A stretch of DNA of 64,000 bases from Gnetum montanum (Eukaryota; Streptophyta; Gnetopsida; Gnetales; Gnetaceae): assembly GCA_015680685.1 (NCBI GenBank), contig MNCI01033474.1:349361-413360 (forward strand), written 5' to 3'. Position numbers and translations under genes: made by a program. The first letter of the stretch is position 1. Every line of letters begins with the position of its first letter. Shown piece by piece: positions 34,574 to 46,646 of this stretch. The notes below the pieces were generated by a model, which saw nothing but the letters and a program-made list of their open reading frames with translations, was not told the DNA's origin and searched no databases.

Positions 34574-36003
34574 TGGGACAACAAAGAGGAGGAGAGCCTG
34601 CTCTCTAATCAATTTTCTAATGAACTTCTCTTGGCTGATGCAATAAATTAACAAGTGCCCATTGAACCAAAATGGTATGATGACATCCTCACTTATCTTC
34701 TCACTCAAGAGATGCCACAAGACTTGGACAACTGGAAGAAACAACAATTTTTTCATTAGGCCAAATGCTTCATAGAAATCAATGGACACCTTGAGAAGGT
34801 GTACGTTGATGACTTGGTTCGTTGGTGTGTCCCTCATGCTAATCAACTATGTGTTCTCGAAGATGCTCATGAGGGCCCTTGTGGGGATCACTATGCAAGA
34901 AGACATATGGTCATTAAGATGCTAATGATAGGGTATTACTAGCCAACAATCTTCAGGGATGCTCACCAATTCATCCACTCTTGTGAATGCTGTCAATGAG
35001 ATGGTGGGATGATCGCTCAAATGGAGGGGCCTCAAAAATGGATTCAACCTTTGGAACCCTTCAATATCTAGGGAATTAATTTCATGCATCCCATCATGCC
35101 CATGTCAAATGAAAAGGTTTACATAATAGTCATTGTTAATTGTTGTACCAAATGGGTAGAAGAAGTAGCCATTATCAACTATACATCTTCCATTGTTGCA
35201 CAGTTTGTGCAACAAAGTGTTGTAAATACGTTTGGAGTGCCACATGCACTAATTTCTAACAATGGTACTCATTTTGCATGTGTTACTTTTTGCAAGCTCA
35301 TGTAATGCATCAGGGTTGAACATAAATTAACAATGCTTTACCATCCCCAAGCTAATGGTCAAGCTAAGGCTACCAATAGGAAGATCTCCAAAATCTTAAC
35401 AAGAACAATTAGCAAATATAGGATAGATTGTAGCACAAAACTTAATGATGCCCTCTGGGCATACCACTCAACATGAAAACTCCCTATAGGCTACTCTCCC
35501 TATGAGCTAGTGTACAAAAAATTACTAACTCCTCCTATCCAACCCGAGCTCCGTACACTTTCAACAAACTATGACCTTAACCTTGATATTAGCCTAGCAT
35601 AGAAAAAAATATTGATCAACCTTAACATGCTAGATGAGAAATATATTGGTAGTCTTATCATTGAATGAAGTGCATAAGGCATTTAGCAAACAATGCCATG
35701 ATCTTAGAATAAGAAAATTCAAATCTAAACCTAGAGACAAGGTCCTTTATTGAAATCCCACACATGTTCTACAACAAACCAAGTTCCAAACATTGTGGGA
35801 AGGGTCTTATATCATTTATGCAATCTTTTCTTTTGGGGCCATGTTGATCTACAAACCTGAGATCCTAAACAAAATGCAACTGGTCAACATACAAGAACTT
35901 AAACTTTTCCATGAGGCCAAGCAAGCTAGTGCAAGCAACACCTACATAGGTGCACAACCTCAATCAATTTTTTGGATCTCCTTCTTTCAACTTAGTTGTG
36001 GGG
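34574..36003 (+). pseudogene. Ath-1 integrase
   Basis: Zinc-binding HHCC region at about 34865-35000 (HEGPCGDHY, CECC). The catalytic core follows: the three acidic residues are changed, GINFM for GIDFM (AAT at 35078), SNNGTHF for S-D-x-G-x-H-F (AAC at 35258) and GQAKATN for G-Q-A-E (AAG at 35366), each explained by one G-to-A change. The remainder aligns through YHPQANGQ and WAYHST to about 35990. Integrase would insert the cDNA; this copy cannot. Confidence 0.85.
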
Positions 36004-38009
36004 GAGATGGCCATCTATGCTAACCATACTAGTGACTCCTTAGTTTTTCTACTTTTTTGTTTTACACTTTGTTATTTTTCCAATTTTTGTTTTACAACAT
36101 CATTAGTATGTTTTAAATTTCTTTTCTATTTTACTTTATTTTGGTGTGAATTTTTTCTTGTTTTCTAATGAAGTGTTTTATTGACAACAAGACACAATGA
36201 TGTTGTAGTTATTTTCTAATGGTGGTTTGTACTTAATGTTTGTGATTACTAATGTTTGGTTTCTATTTTTGACTTGTGATGACTGATGACTAAGACAAAG
36301 TTTCTTTTTCATGGAACAAGTACTGAGTCCATGTCATCCACCCATCCACCCATCCACCAACTCTATGGTCTTCCTTGTTTTGGGAATATGAGGTCTCTTT
36401 TTCATTAATAAAACTTTAATGAACTTGTGACCTTGGTAGTTTCCAAACTTGGGAAAGATTCAAATGGTTTTAAAAGGGTGTGACTTCAAGGGGATTCAAT
36501 GCTCTCTGTACCTTTCTACTCACTTATGTGCATGAGTTTTTTTCATGGATTTCTTACTGTTCCATGTTAACCCATAATAGGAAGTTAATAAGTTTTTTCA
36601 TAGTTTGGTTCCCATCCAAAAATCTATAAAAACACAAAATTAAAAAAAATGAATGATGGGAATTCAAAACAAATCCATTAGATAAATTGATGGGCTATAA
36701 GCACTAGTTATGGGACTAGAAAGACATGTTACCCATGCTTGAATGTCCCTCTAACTAAGGCCCTTTCTCACTTTTTGCTTCTCTTTTTTTCTCAAATAGG
36801 AAATAGTCTATAATCTATGGGAGCATTCTTGTTTCTTGAGGGGGTGGAGTGGTCTTAGAGTGATAATGTGAAGTCACTGAAAGTGATTGGTTTTGATCTG
36901 GACTAAGAATGCACTTTATCAAGTCATTTAAACAAGAAATCCACAAGGGACTTCATATGACCACAATAAGGAATTTCATTCCATTCTCTCCCTCATCCAT
37001 CAATGCTTTCCATTCTTCACCTCACTACCAGTTTTCATGTCTTATTCAATGTCTTAGTTTGATGTGTTAAAATTCTTAGGTAGATTCTTCCAAATTAGGT
37101 CCTTAACTTTTCATGACCATTAATCAACTATAGGGCCCACTGACTCCTTAGTTGAGGTTATGCAAGGGAAAAAAGAGCATTTGCCTACTATGAGAGGGAT
37201 CCACTTGCATATCCCTTAGTTGGAATAGTTAATCTCCTTATCCTTAGACATTTTCATAATCAAATCCCTTGTATGCCCATTGATGCATCCAACTATGCAG
37301 TCCTTTAAGGCATTTCTCCTTCATTCTTCCAATTGAAAACTGCCATTTTTGTGAACTATCAAGCCCTCTTCATGCATTTCATCGTGTTGCTAGCTTCGTG
37401 GGCTTCCAAAAGACTCATATTTCACATACAAACTCTTTGTATTTCTTGAATTTTTGCAAAGTAAACCATGGCCAACAAATGTGTTGATGCAACCCCATAG
37501 ATGCAACCTCTTACATCGATGCGACCAAGTTGATGTGGACCTATCAACACATGTCAAAAATACTATAAATAGAGTGAAACACTTAGCAATTTTTTTCCAT
37601 TTTTCTTCAAATAAGAGGGGAGCTTTTGCAATTTTTCAAATCCCAAAACTTTCCATAGCCCATATCTTTCACCGCTTGTCCAATTTCAGTCATTTTTCAG
37701 TCCTCTAGCTACTAAAGGTACACTCTTCATTGTGGGGACCACAAATCCTAGGTTTTTGATAGAAATTTTTTTGAAATTTTTCTAACTTCACCATGGGTTT
37801 AATGAATAGAATAATATTAAATCATCAACCTATGGAAGTTAAACCCTTCAACAAACTTTGATAAAATAAAATTAACATTAAAATAATATTAAAAGATCAA
37901 TCTGCCATGACCACACCTTAGCCAAGTGTAACTATCCCTAAAGAGATAAGGTACTTAATGTTATGAGTTACACACTACATGCTAATCCTTGATCATGTTG
38001 TGGTCACAT
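36004..38009 (+). other. Ath-1 spacer between integrase and accessory gene
   Basis: Two kilobases without a gene, T-rich in its first part. Two blocks are shared with the Ath-2 spacer: GGGTGTGACTTCAAGGGGA (about 36476-36495) and GGTTATGCAAGGG..GGGATCCACTTGCATA (about 37155-37213). Near the end a promoter-like segment is seen (next entry). Confidence 0.7.
37484..37571 (+). promoter_or_regulatory. Internal LTR-like promoter of Ath-1 accessory gene
   Basis: TTGATGCAACCCCATAGATG at 37484-37503 matches the U3 motif of the same element (TTGATGTGACCCCATCAATG at 41164-41183) at 16 of 20 bases, further GATG repeats follow, and a TATA box TATAAATA is at 37564-37571. It stands about 440 bp before the accessory-gene ATG. 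Inference: the accessory gene has its own promoter related to the LTR promoter. Confidence 0.55.
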
Positions 38010-40867
38010 ATGGCACCAAGACCAAAGCATGGACTGGAGGCAAGAGAATCCCAACCTAGGGATAAGTAGCCTAGAACTAGAAGGGGCCAACAAGAATAAC
38101 CCCAGGAGCAGGAAGCTGAAACTCATGCCATAAGACCTCTTCGTGAGGACCCTGAAGTGGAGTCTATTCATCAGATTCTAGAGGAAGCTGAAATAGAGTA
38201 GTCTCACCAAGATGAGACACTGAGTCTAGTGCCAAGACTTGAAGTTACCTTGACCCATGGCTACCTTGATCAAATTAATCCTAGGAATGTTTAACATTTA
38301 GTTCTCTAAGAAGTGAACATTGGGATGTTCCTAGAGTTTGCTCTAGAGGAAGTCAGAGCTCAAGTGTAGACCTCTCCCATGTGGACAATCATCACTTCCA
38401 ATGGGGAGTGATACATGGAAGAGACCTACCTCTTCTAGAAAAACTAGTAGCTATGTTCTATAGTTAGAATCAAGGACATTCACATGTCCTACTCAGTGGA
38501 AGTAATCGCATAGGCTCTCAACTTGCCTAATACTAGAACCAACTTGGTAGAGATCTTAGCTCAAGTAGACCTTGAGGTAAAGATGGAGTGGACCCAATGG
38601 TGTTATGAAGTGAACTGTAAGGAGTATGATGCACTCACTATGGCAAAACACATGTATTTCAAGATAGTAGCCCATCACCTCAATACGACAGTGAAGCCTA
38701 GTTAAGTAACTACCTTTTCTGCCTATGCATGTGCTACTCTAAGTGGAAAATTCCCAATCAACCTTCCATAGCTGATCTATCTAGAGATAGAGAAGTAGTT
38801 CAAAGATAATAAATGTGGAAAGACCTACACTTTCCTTACCTCATCAGAAAACTGTGCAAAAAGGCAGAAATAGTTCACTACACTAATGGCATAATCAAGC
38901 ATGCTCCTTCTACCTCTTAAGAAAAAATGCTAAAGGAAAAGACCCCTGCCATAACCAAGGAAGAGGAGTAGCCACCACCATCATCCACTTAAGAGCAATC
39001 AATGCTAGAGATGCATGCTACCGCAAAAGGAATGCAAAAGCTCTAAGAGCAACTCTTACAATAGTAGCAAGCAAGATCGAGTGTGAATCCCTCTATAGAC
39101 CAACCAACCCTCAACCATTTGAATGAGGTAACTCATACCATAAGCTGGTTGGAAAACATAGTGCCTACATTTCTTTCCAAAGAATGTAAGTGCTCATGTG
39201 CTCAAATCCTAGTGCTTGTGAGGTAACAATGTTCATTCTTAGATAGCTACAGTTTCCAAAAATTTCTAGGAATGCTACTTCTTTCTCGGTGTACTTGGAG
39301 GAGAGAGATGGAACCATTGTCTTGGTGATGCAACATTAAGGATAGGAGATGGTCACAAAGGTGGTGGTAGACCATGTGTGCAAAGTCCTCAATGTTCCTA
39401 TAATGTTTGTACTCGACATTGCTGAACTCGGAGATATGCACAGGTTTGTAGCAACCACTAGTCTAAGGTTTAGGCCACCTAGCATGAGGAGGGATGGGAA
39501 TGACTAGTGGAAATGTGAAAACTAATTTCAAAGGACTTTGACCTTCTAGAAGATATTTTCACTACCCAGTTAGTTCTTTTGGAAGAAGGTGCAAGTGTAT
39601 AATCATAGAGGTACAATTTGAAATGGCCAAAGCTAAGAATCAATGATTAGTTGTGGAAGTTACTGATCTAAGAGCCCATCTTACTAATGTCTTTGTACTC
39701 AGTCAAGCAATAGCTAGGGATAAAGTTTTTCAATAGCTTCAATCTAAACTTTAAGATGTTGAGTACTTGAGAGAGTCAATGATCTTTGACAAGTCCCTGG
39801 CAGAGAAAAAATCCTATCATACCAACAAGGACTTGAAACAGGTGTACCAGGAGAATGCAAGTCTAACCAAAGAAAATCAATGCATGCATGTCATCAAGCT
39901 TTAAAAAGAATAGATGGTTGATTACATGTGACAACAACAGAAGTAACTTGCCATGGTATCAATGGATTTAATGAGGTTGGTAGTAGAAAATCACAATCTC
40001 TCTGTGGAGAAAGTCTATGCCCTTCGCCAAAAATCTATAATTAAAATAGCCATTTGGAAGAGTGAGGCCCTCAAATTCAAAATGATCAAGACCCATTACA
40101 AAGATTAGGTTGATTTGCAAAAAGAAATTAATGAATGAGGAATCAAATTAGTAAAAGTGAAAGTGAATAATGCCCTCCAACAGCTCCAATAAAGAGGCAA
40201 TGTATGGCAACCCATCTTTGATGGACTAAACACATATGACAAGGTAGAAATTCATGTAAAGGAGATGCAAATTAAGGAGATGACTAAGTATATGAAGCTT
40301 TCCAACCTCCATTACTTAAACCTAGTACTACTGATAGCAAGAAGGCCCTGATCAGATTTGAAAAAGTAATTGGCCAGCTTATACTTGTTGTACAAGACCG
40401 AGTTCAAGATGCACAAAGAAATCAAGTAGAAGCTTAAAGTGGAAAATGTGAAACTTGATTTTCTCAAGAAGCACTTCATTAACTTCATTAATAAGTGGCC
40501 CATAGGTGAGAAACTAGTTAAGAAAATGAATGAATACCAAGAGCAACAAAATGTAGTAAAGGCATTCAATGTTGAATACAAGCTTTTTGTTGCCTAGTTT
40601 GTCAATGCAAAGGAGCTATTTCTAGCAATGTCTTATCCTTGGGATGTTTCCACACTAGTCCACATTTGCACTTTGGCATAGACCATGAACAATCCTAGGA
40701 GTAAGGAGAAGAAGATGAAGGCACTCTTGGACACCTTCCATCTTCCACTAAAGGTTGCAGCCACCTCAAGTCAGCCATAACCACCTCAACCACTATGTGT
40801 GCCTGAAGTAAGAGAAGGTTCTTTGAAGACTCAAGAGCCTCCATTACCTAGGATTTTTTTTCCCTAG
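38010..40867 (+). pseudogene. Ath-1 env-position accessory gene
   Basis: ATG at 38010 (MAPRPKHG). The N-terminal part is basic and Gln/Glu-rich. Then a conserved region with FLEFALEEV, RIKDIHMSYSVEVIA and ALNLPNTR followed by YFKIVAHHL; it aligns with Ath-2 (FAEFAPEAI, GVIVNFSTQAISEVLNL, YFKIGTYHL). The layout fits the Athila ORF / putative plant transposon (Transposase_32-like) group, a call made by eye. The second half (39560-40600) is a long helical, probably coiled-coil region, ending with YPWDVST and TLA, shared with Ath-2 (YPWEVST). No clear signal peptide or membrane anchor is seen, so env is a positional name only. Numerous stops. Confidence 0.7.
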
Positions 40868-41069
40868 TGTTCAATTTTTTTGTCCTAAACACTAAATTTT
40901 GTACTGACTATAATTTCCTACACTCAGGCACTCAGTGTTTATTTACGTATGTGTGTGTGTGTGTGTTTATGTGTGTCAGTAGTTAGTCAATAGTCCCATA
41001 CCTTCCCAAAATTTTTTAAGAAGCTTGTTCTTCCATTTGTTTACTCGAGGATGATTTTTCATTCAATTA

Positions 41070-41077
41070 TGGGGGTA
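41070..41077 (+). other. Ath-1 polypurine-like tract
   Basis: TGGGGGTA immediately before the 3' LTR; Ath-2 has TAGGGGTA at the same position. Plus-strand DNA priming would start here. Confidence 0.55.
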
Positions 41078-41958
41078 TGATGAGTTTCTTCATGGGTTGC
41101 GTCAACGAGGCCTCATTAACACAACCCTATTGACTTGGCCTCAAGAATGCATGATTTGATGCATTGATGTGACCCCATCAATGTAGTGTCTATTTTTGCC
41201 TATAAATACATGCTCACTACCCACACTTATAGCAATAGGTCTCATAGTTGTAGCAAAGCTCTAGTAGTTTTTCCACTTGAAAGTTAGAATATTTTCTAAG
41301 TACCCGTAATAGGAGTCAAAGAGTGCATGGATTTTTATTTGAACACTATTGTACCTAAGCATGGCAATGTGTGTGGCAATAAAGACAAGATTTCTGATAA
41401 ACCTTGTAGCACTTTGAAATAGATTAATTATTTCCTTTATGCATTTAATATTTTAAAAAAATTCCTTTAATGTTTTAACTAATTAAGTAATTAATTAAAC
41501 TAGACTAAGATAAATTAAATAGCAATTAATTAAGCACATAAGTATGACCACTTTGAGCATATGCTTGACACTTGGTAATCCCAATAACAATTAATGTTTG
41601 GTAACCTAGTAACGTTAAATGTGTTTAAGATGTGTACGAAAATGGGAATAAATGCTTATGTTAGGATTCCTTAAATGTTAGTTAGTTAGAGTAAATTAGA
41701 AATTAAATATATAATTATTTATTCTTTTTTTAGGCCACTTAAAACATAAAAATGATAAAAATTAGATGCCTTAGTTGCACTTAACCATATCTTTGCATTT
41801 CACAAGTGTAATTAGGAAGATAATGATTGTGATGGTTAGTTTCACTTCCTAAAGACTAGTGTACTTAGAAGGTTATAAGTCCACGGGATTCAACTAAATC
41901 ACACATGAACACTTAGTGATTCACATGACTAGGCATAGGGCCTACTCGTCACTCATCA
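41078..41958 (+). repeat. Ath-1 3' LTR
   Basis: 881 bp, TGATGAGT..ACTCATCA, uninterrupted. U3 motif at 41164-41183 and TATA box at 41201-41208. Two TTGGTAAYC-type repeats follow at about 41573 and 41598, as in all Athila LTRs here. It diverges from the 5' LTR at many sites, mostly transitions, so the insertion is old. Confidence 0.92.
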
Positions 41959-41963
41959 TATGT
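41959..41963. other. Target-site duplication of Ath-1, right copy
   Basis: TATGT, identical to 27646-27650. Confidence 0.9.
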
Positions 41964-42540
41964 GAACTAAAATAGACAACCTATCAAGCATTTTTCTTTA
42001 ATAAATTAAAGATTGAAATGAAAATTGAATAATATAGATAGAGAAAAGAGATGATTATGAAGTTCAAATTCTTTCAATAGGAAGATAGGGATGTGAAGGA
42101 ATTCTATATTAAATTTTGAGAGCTTTTTTATCAAGTTAAGATTAATTGATAAGAATATGAATAGACTTTAATCTTTTTTGAAGTTTTGAAGATGGGTTAT
42201 CCTAAAGTGTTATTATTTAATGAGCCTCAAACCCTTGATAAGACTTGTGATTTGATACTTAATACAAAGAAAAAACTTAATGGATTTGAAAGTAGGAGTA
42301 AACAAGCTTCAAATAGAAAAAAAAGAGATCAAAATCTAAGAAGGAATCCAAGTCAAAATCTAAAGAAAAAGAGAGAATCCATGATAAGAAGTAAGAGAAA
42401 GTCAATAAAAAGGTTAAGGCCAAGAAGGACCAAGGAAAAATAGGAAAATATTAAGATAGCAACTCATCTTAGATTTAGTGCTTTAAATGTAGAAAGTGGG
42501 AGCACCAAATATGGGAATGTTCACTTTACAAGGTAACCAA
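41964..42540 (+). pseudogene. Chr-1 gag, part 2, with zinc knuckle
   Basis: Continuation of Chr-1 gag after Ath-1. A clean stretch at 42186-42440 has GYPKVLLFNEPQTLDKT and then a very basic Lys/Arg/Ser region. A CCHC zinc knuckle CFKCRKWEHQIWEC lies near 42479-42520 (C-x2-C-x4-H-x4-C kept, the usual Gly changed to Glu). This is the nucleocapsid end of gag. Confidence 0.7.
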
Positions 42541-44570
42541 GGGCAAGGATTTACAAACCTTAAATAAGAAAGAGTCATCAAGCAAAGATCTTCAAATAGG
42601 TAATCATAATGCTTCCAAAATTGAGAAATTGTTTAAATTAAATTCATGCACATTTATGAGGAATGTTAATAGAGGAGACCATCCAATAAGGAAATTTTTG
42701 TTTAGGATTAGTGGGGAATGGATTCATATTTTGATTGATGGAAAGCCCAAGAAAATATTATCTCATCTAAGGTAGTTGCTAGGTTGGATTTAGTAACATA
42801 TCCTTATCCTAAACTATATAAGGTTCATTGGTTGTCTAAATATTTCTCTTAAGAGGTGAAAGAATAATGTGTTTTGAAGTTCAAGATTGGAAGTTATCAT
42901 GATGTTGTAACATATCATGTGCTACCAATTGATTATGCTAATGTAATTCTTATTAGGCCTTGGGATTTTGATAATTGTGCTTAATTTGATGAGGCAAGAA
43001 ATATATGGAGTGTAGTAAGAGAAGATGAAATTCATGATTTGATTCCTATGACTAATGCATAAGCGAGACAACAAACCTTATATAATGCTTCCTTCATGCT
43101 TCTTGAGAAGAGGGATTACATTAAGAAATATGATGACATAGGTTTCAAATTTATGATTGTATTAACTAATAATTGTAACCATGTTGTCTAAGTAGAACTT
43201 CCAGTAGGTGTATTAGCCTTAAAGGAGCAATTTCCTAATGTATTCAAGGGAGAATTAAATTAATTTCCACAAATGAGGAATGTTCAAGATCAAATAGACT
43301 TCATTTCTAGTGCTAACTCTCCAAATGAAAGAGCATATAATATGGCATCAAATTAGAGTTCTAAATTGCAAAGTAAAGTAGAGGAGCTACATGCAAATGA
43401 CTTTGTAAGGGAGTTAATATCTTCTTATGCAATTCCAATAGTGCTTGTGAAAAGAATGATGGTGATGAATGGATGATACACATTAATTAAAGTACTATGA
43501 ACAAAAAAATAGTCTAGTGAAGGTTTCCTATTTCAAGAATGGATTATATCCTTAATGTCCTTACCAATTCAAATATTTTTAACAAAATTAATTTGAAGAG
43601 TGAAACCATCAACTTTGGATTAGGCCTAGTAATGAATGGAAGAAAGTTTTCAACACATCAAATGGATTGTTTGATTGGTTGATGATGTCATATGAGCTCA
43701 CAAATTCTCCTACTACATTCATGAGATTGATGCATGATGTCCTTAAGGATTTGATTGGTAAGTGTTGTATTATCTTCTTTAATGATATTTTATTATACAG
43801 TTTCAATGAGGATGAGCACTTCAAACATTTGAGAATTATGTGCATCTTAAATTAGAGCCATATTTGGTTGTTAATTTAAAGAGTCATTTCTTCAAAATGA
43901 AGATCACATACTTAGGACATATGATTTCTAAAAATTAAATTTGGATAGAAGCTACCAAGGTGAAGACTATTAGAGATTGATCAACTTCTAGAAATGTTGG
44001 GATGGGATGGTGAGATCATTCCTTAGTTTTGCAGGTTTTTACAATAGTTTTATAAAAAATTTTAGTCATATATCATGCTTTATGTTTTCTTTTCTAAAAG
44101 AGAATTAATATTTTAGGTGGGTAATGAAGCCTAAAATAGTTTTGACTTATTGAAAGTAAAAATAACAAGTAAACCGATGCTTATAATACTAAATTTATAG
44201 AAGCTTTTTCAACTGAAAATGGATGAAAATAAACTTACCATTGAAGGGATGCTTTCATAAAAAGGAAGACCTATTGCTTTATTTTTAGAAAAAAGTCAAT
44301 GAGTCAAGATAGAAATATAGTATGTATGAGAAGGAATTGTATGCTATTCTTCAATAAATTAAGCATTAAAGACATTATTTGGTGCCCGTAGAGTTCACTT
44401 TGATGACTAACCATAAAGCACTTCAATTTCTTAATTCTTAGAAGAAGTTGAGTGACAAACATATGAAGTGGATGGTACAATTTTAAGAGTTTAATTTCAT
44501 GCTTAAGCACAAGAGTAAAAAGTCCAATGTGATGGTTGATGCATTATCTAGGATGCATGTGATGAATTTT
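42541..44570 (+). pseudogene. Chr-1 protease, RT and RNase H
   Basis: The protease is a remnant (ILIDGKPKK near 42735, where the active-site loop belongs). RT is announced by FPNVFKGELN and QIDFISSANSPNERAYNM, then VEELHANDFVRELIS, typical chromovirus spacing. A clean piece at 43667-43855 has MFDWLMMSYELTNSPTTFMR and IIFFNDILLYSFNEDEH; the Y-x-D-D box is changed to FFND. RNase H remnants (KMDENKLTIEG, YEKELYAILQ, LMTNHKALQFL) run to about 44570. Stops and frame changes are frequent. Confidence 0.75.
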
Positions 44571-45751
44571 AACATTCCTCATGTGGAACATATTAATGAT
44601 TTTACTAATTTGCATGAATATGGTTAAGATTTTACGTAGGTTTGAAGGAGCTTCAAAGAGGCATTATTTAGTAGAGTAGACCAATGGAGGAACTATCACA
44701 TCCAAGATGAACTGTTGTTCAAAAATAGAAAGGTTTTTGTTTCCAATTGTGCTTTTTGAAGAAATATTTTGATTGAAAAACATTATAGTAGCATCACAAG
44801 TTACATGGATAGAGATAAGACATTGCAGCTTATGGGTATGTACTATTTTTTATCTAGAATGACCTTTAGAGTCTCCAAATTTATGAAGAAGTATTTGACA
44901 TGTCAAAAATTCAAGTAACGTAAAGAAATTGTTGGACATTATATTTTTTTTTAATTCCCAAATGACCTTTGAAAAGTGTGTCAATGAACTTTGTGAGTGG
45001 GATCTCAAAAAATAAAAATGGAAATGATGCTATCTTTGTGATGGTAAAAAAATTCTTCAAAAAGGCATACTCCATTCCATAAAAGAAGGTGAGTGATGCA
45101 TTTCATATGGTAAATTTGAATTTTTATAGTGCATATCATCCATATTTTGATGGCCAAACTAAAGTGGTCAATAAATATTTGCTCAATATTTTTAGGTATT
45201 TGTGTGAAGAATAACCAAACATGTTGGAGAACTTGTTGGGTCATATTAAGTTTTCCTATAATAATGTTTCTCATGTTGCTATTGTGAATCTTATTTAAAG
45301 TTAATTATGATTTTTACTCCAAGGTGATGGATAATTTCACAAGCTTTAACAAAGAGGCTCAAGTGTAAATATTATAAAGGTGATGATGGATCTTCAAGTT
45401 CCAATGAGAGCAAATCTAGAGAAGAAGGCTAAAGAAAGAGTCCAAAAGAGAAATGAGAGCAAGAGAAAATCCAATTTCATCATTGGTGATCTTTTTTGGG
45501 TGCACTTGAAGCAAAAGATATTGAGGCATGTATACTTCTCAAAATTGAAATCTAAGAAGATGAATACTCTTAGGATAAAGGCCAAAATCAATTATAATGC
45601 CTTTGAAATCAACTTACCAAATCATGTGGGTATTTATTTTATTTTTAATGTTGTAGATCTTGTCCATTATCAAGAATCAAAAAATAATCAAACCTTGAGG
45701 GGCAACATCAATGAGTTGAAAAAGGCTATTAACAAGTCCAAACCTTCATAG
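44571..45751 (+). pseudogene. Chr-1 integrase
   Basis: The core is heavily eroded; the zinc-binding part is suggested near 44760-44910 (HYSSITSY, KYLTCQKFK). The C-terminal part is a clean 123-codon stretch at 45380-45751: EKKAKERVQKRNE, IGDLFWVHLKQKI, KLKSKKMNTL, KINYNAFEINLP and FNVVDLVHYQ. This is the Ty3/gypsy integrase C-terminal module that in chromoviruses precedes the chromodomain; none is recognised after it. Confidence 0.7.
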
Positions 45752-46646
45752 GATAGGAAGGCAATTACACTTAAAAAAGAGAACCTTCCAGTACTTGTGA
45801 AGTGAAGAGGCATGAGTCCTTAATTCACTAGAATGATCAAACTACCGATGATGTTTAATGAGCCCATGAGACCAGACTTGTGGATTGGTAGATCACTTCT
45901 ATGCATAGTCCATTGTTCACCTAAGTTTATTTGATATATTTATATTTCATATTTGTAATTATTTGGTTGATATTTTTGATTCATACTTATTTACTTAGTA
46001 ATGCTTACATAGGTTACCTTTTTCAGTGAGTATCAAATGCTTAAACGAATATCATATCTCAATATATGTCAAATCTAGTTTGCATCCTTAAGCAGGTTTC
46101 CTTTCTTGATAAGTATCATTTATTTAATTTTTTTGTTGTTTGGGTTTATGGTGGTGGTGGAATATTTTATTCATATTTATTATATTTGAATTAATTAGAT
46201 TTTTCATATTTTTATAATTTTATACATGTGTAAATATTTCGAACTAACTTTTTAAATGCATCTATCCCTTCGTAAGACCATCTAGGTACTAGATTTCTAA
46301 TTTTAAACCCCATAATGTAGTATTAATACTTTTTTTTCTATATAGTCTTAGGAATTTTATTTTATTTTTTTTGTTTTTTTCCTTCTAGGTGATTTAGTTA
46401 GTTGTGAAAAAGATGAGAGAGATGGAAATGTTTGTTCTTAGAATAATTATTTTATGCATTTTTAGATTTGGCTTACGTTACCAATTTGTTATGTTTTTCT
46501 TCTAAGTTGTGATGTCTTGTTCATATTTGATATTATGTATTATCTTTATAATTAGTTGTGAGGATTTTACTTATCTTTCTTTGATGCAAGTCCAACCTTG
46601 TCATGGATATTTATTTTTACAACAGTCTCTTTTGTTTAATTGTATT
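45752..46646 (+). other. Chr-1 tail, no gene
   Basis: AT-rich, T-run-rich sequence after the Chr-1 integrase. No coding region and no 3' LTR recognised; it ends where the Ath-2 5' LTR starts. Confidence 0.5.

Larger units (their letters stand above)
27651..41958 (+). mobile_element. Ath-1: Athila-type element with target-site duplication
   Basis: Full-length element with LTRs beginning TGATGAGT and ending ACTCATCA, a perfect 5-bp duplication TATGT on both sides, a primer site for tRNA-Asp, gag, protease, RT-RNase H, integrase, a 2-kb spacer with a promoter-like segment, an accessory gene in the env position, a purine-rich tract and the 3' LTR. The tRNA-Asp primer site and the env-position gene place it in the Athila group. 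All coding parts carry many stops. It inserted into the gag of Chr-1. Confidence 0.92.
26270..46646 (+). mobile_element. Chr-1: chromovirus-like Ty3/gypsy element, split by Ath-1
   Basis: Plus strand order: probable 5' LTR (26270-27004), tRNA-iMet-type primer site, gag (first part to 27650), the inserted Ath-1 (27651-41958), gag second part with a zinc knuckle, protease, RT, RNase H, integrase to about 45751. No 3' LTR is recognised before Ath-2 begins at 46647. The integrase C-terminal region with GDLFWVHL, a KINYNAFEINLP segment and FNVVDL is typical of plant chromoviruses; no clear chromodomain is seen. It is the most decayed and so probably the oldest layer here. Confidence 0.7.

Noticed and set aside
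38010-40867. Calling the Athila accessory gene a viral envelope
   Set aside because: No signal peptide, transmembrane segment or cleavage site is visible; only the position fits.
40950-40976. GT dinucleotide tract, and the CT tract at 62864-62881
   Set aside because: Ordinary microsatellites with no evident role.
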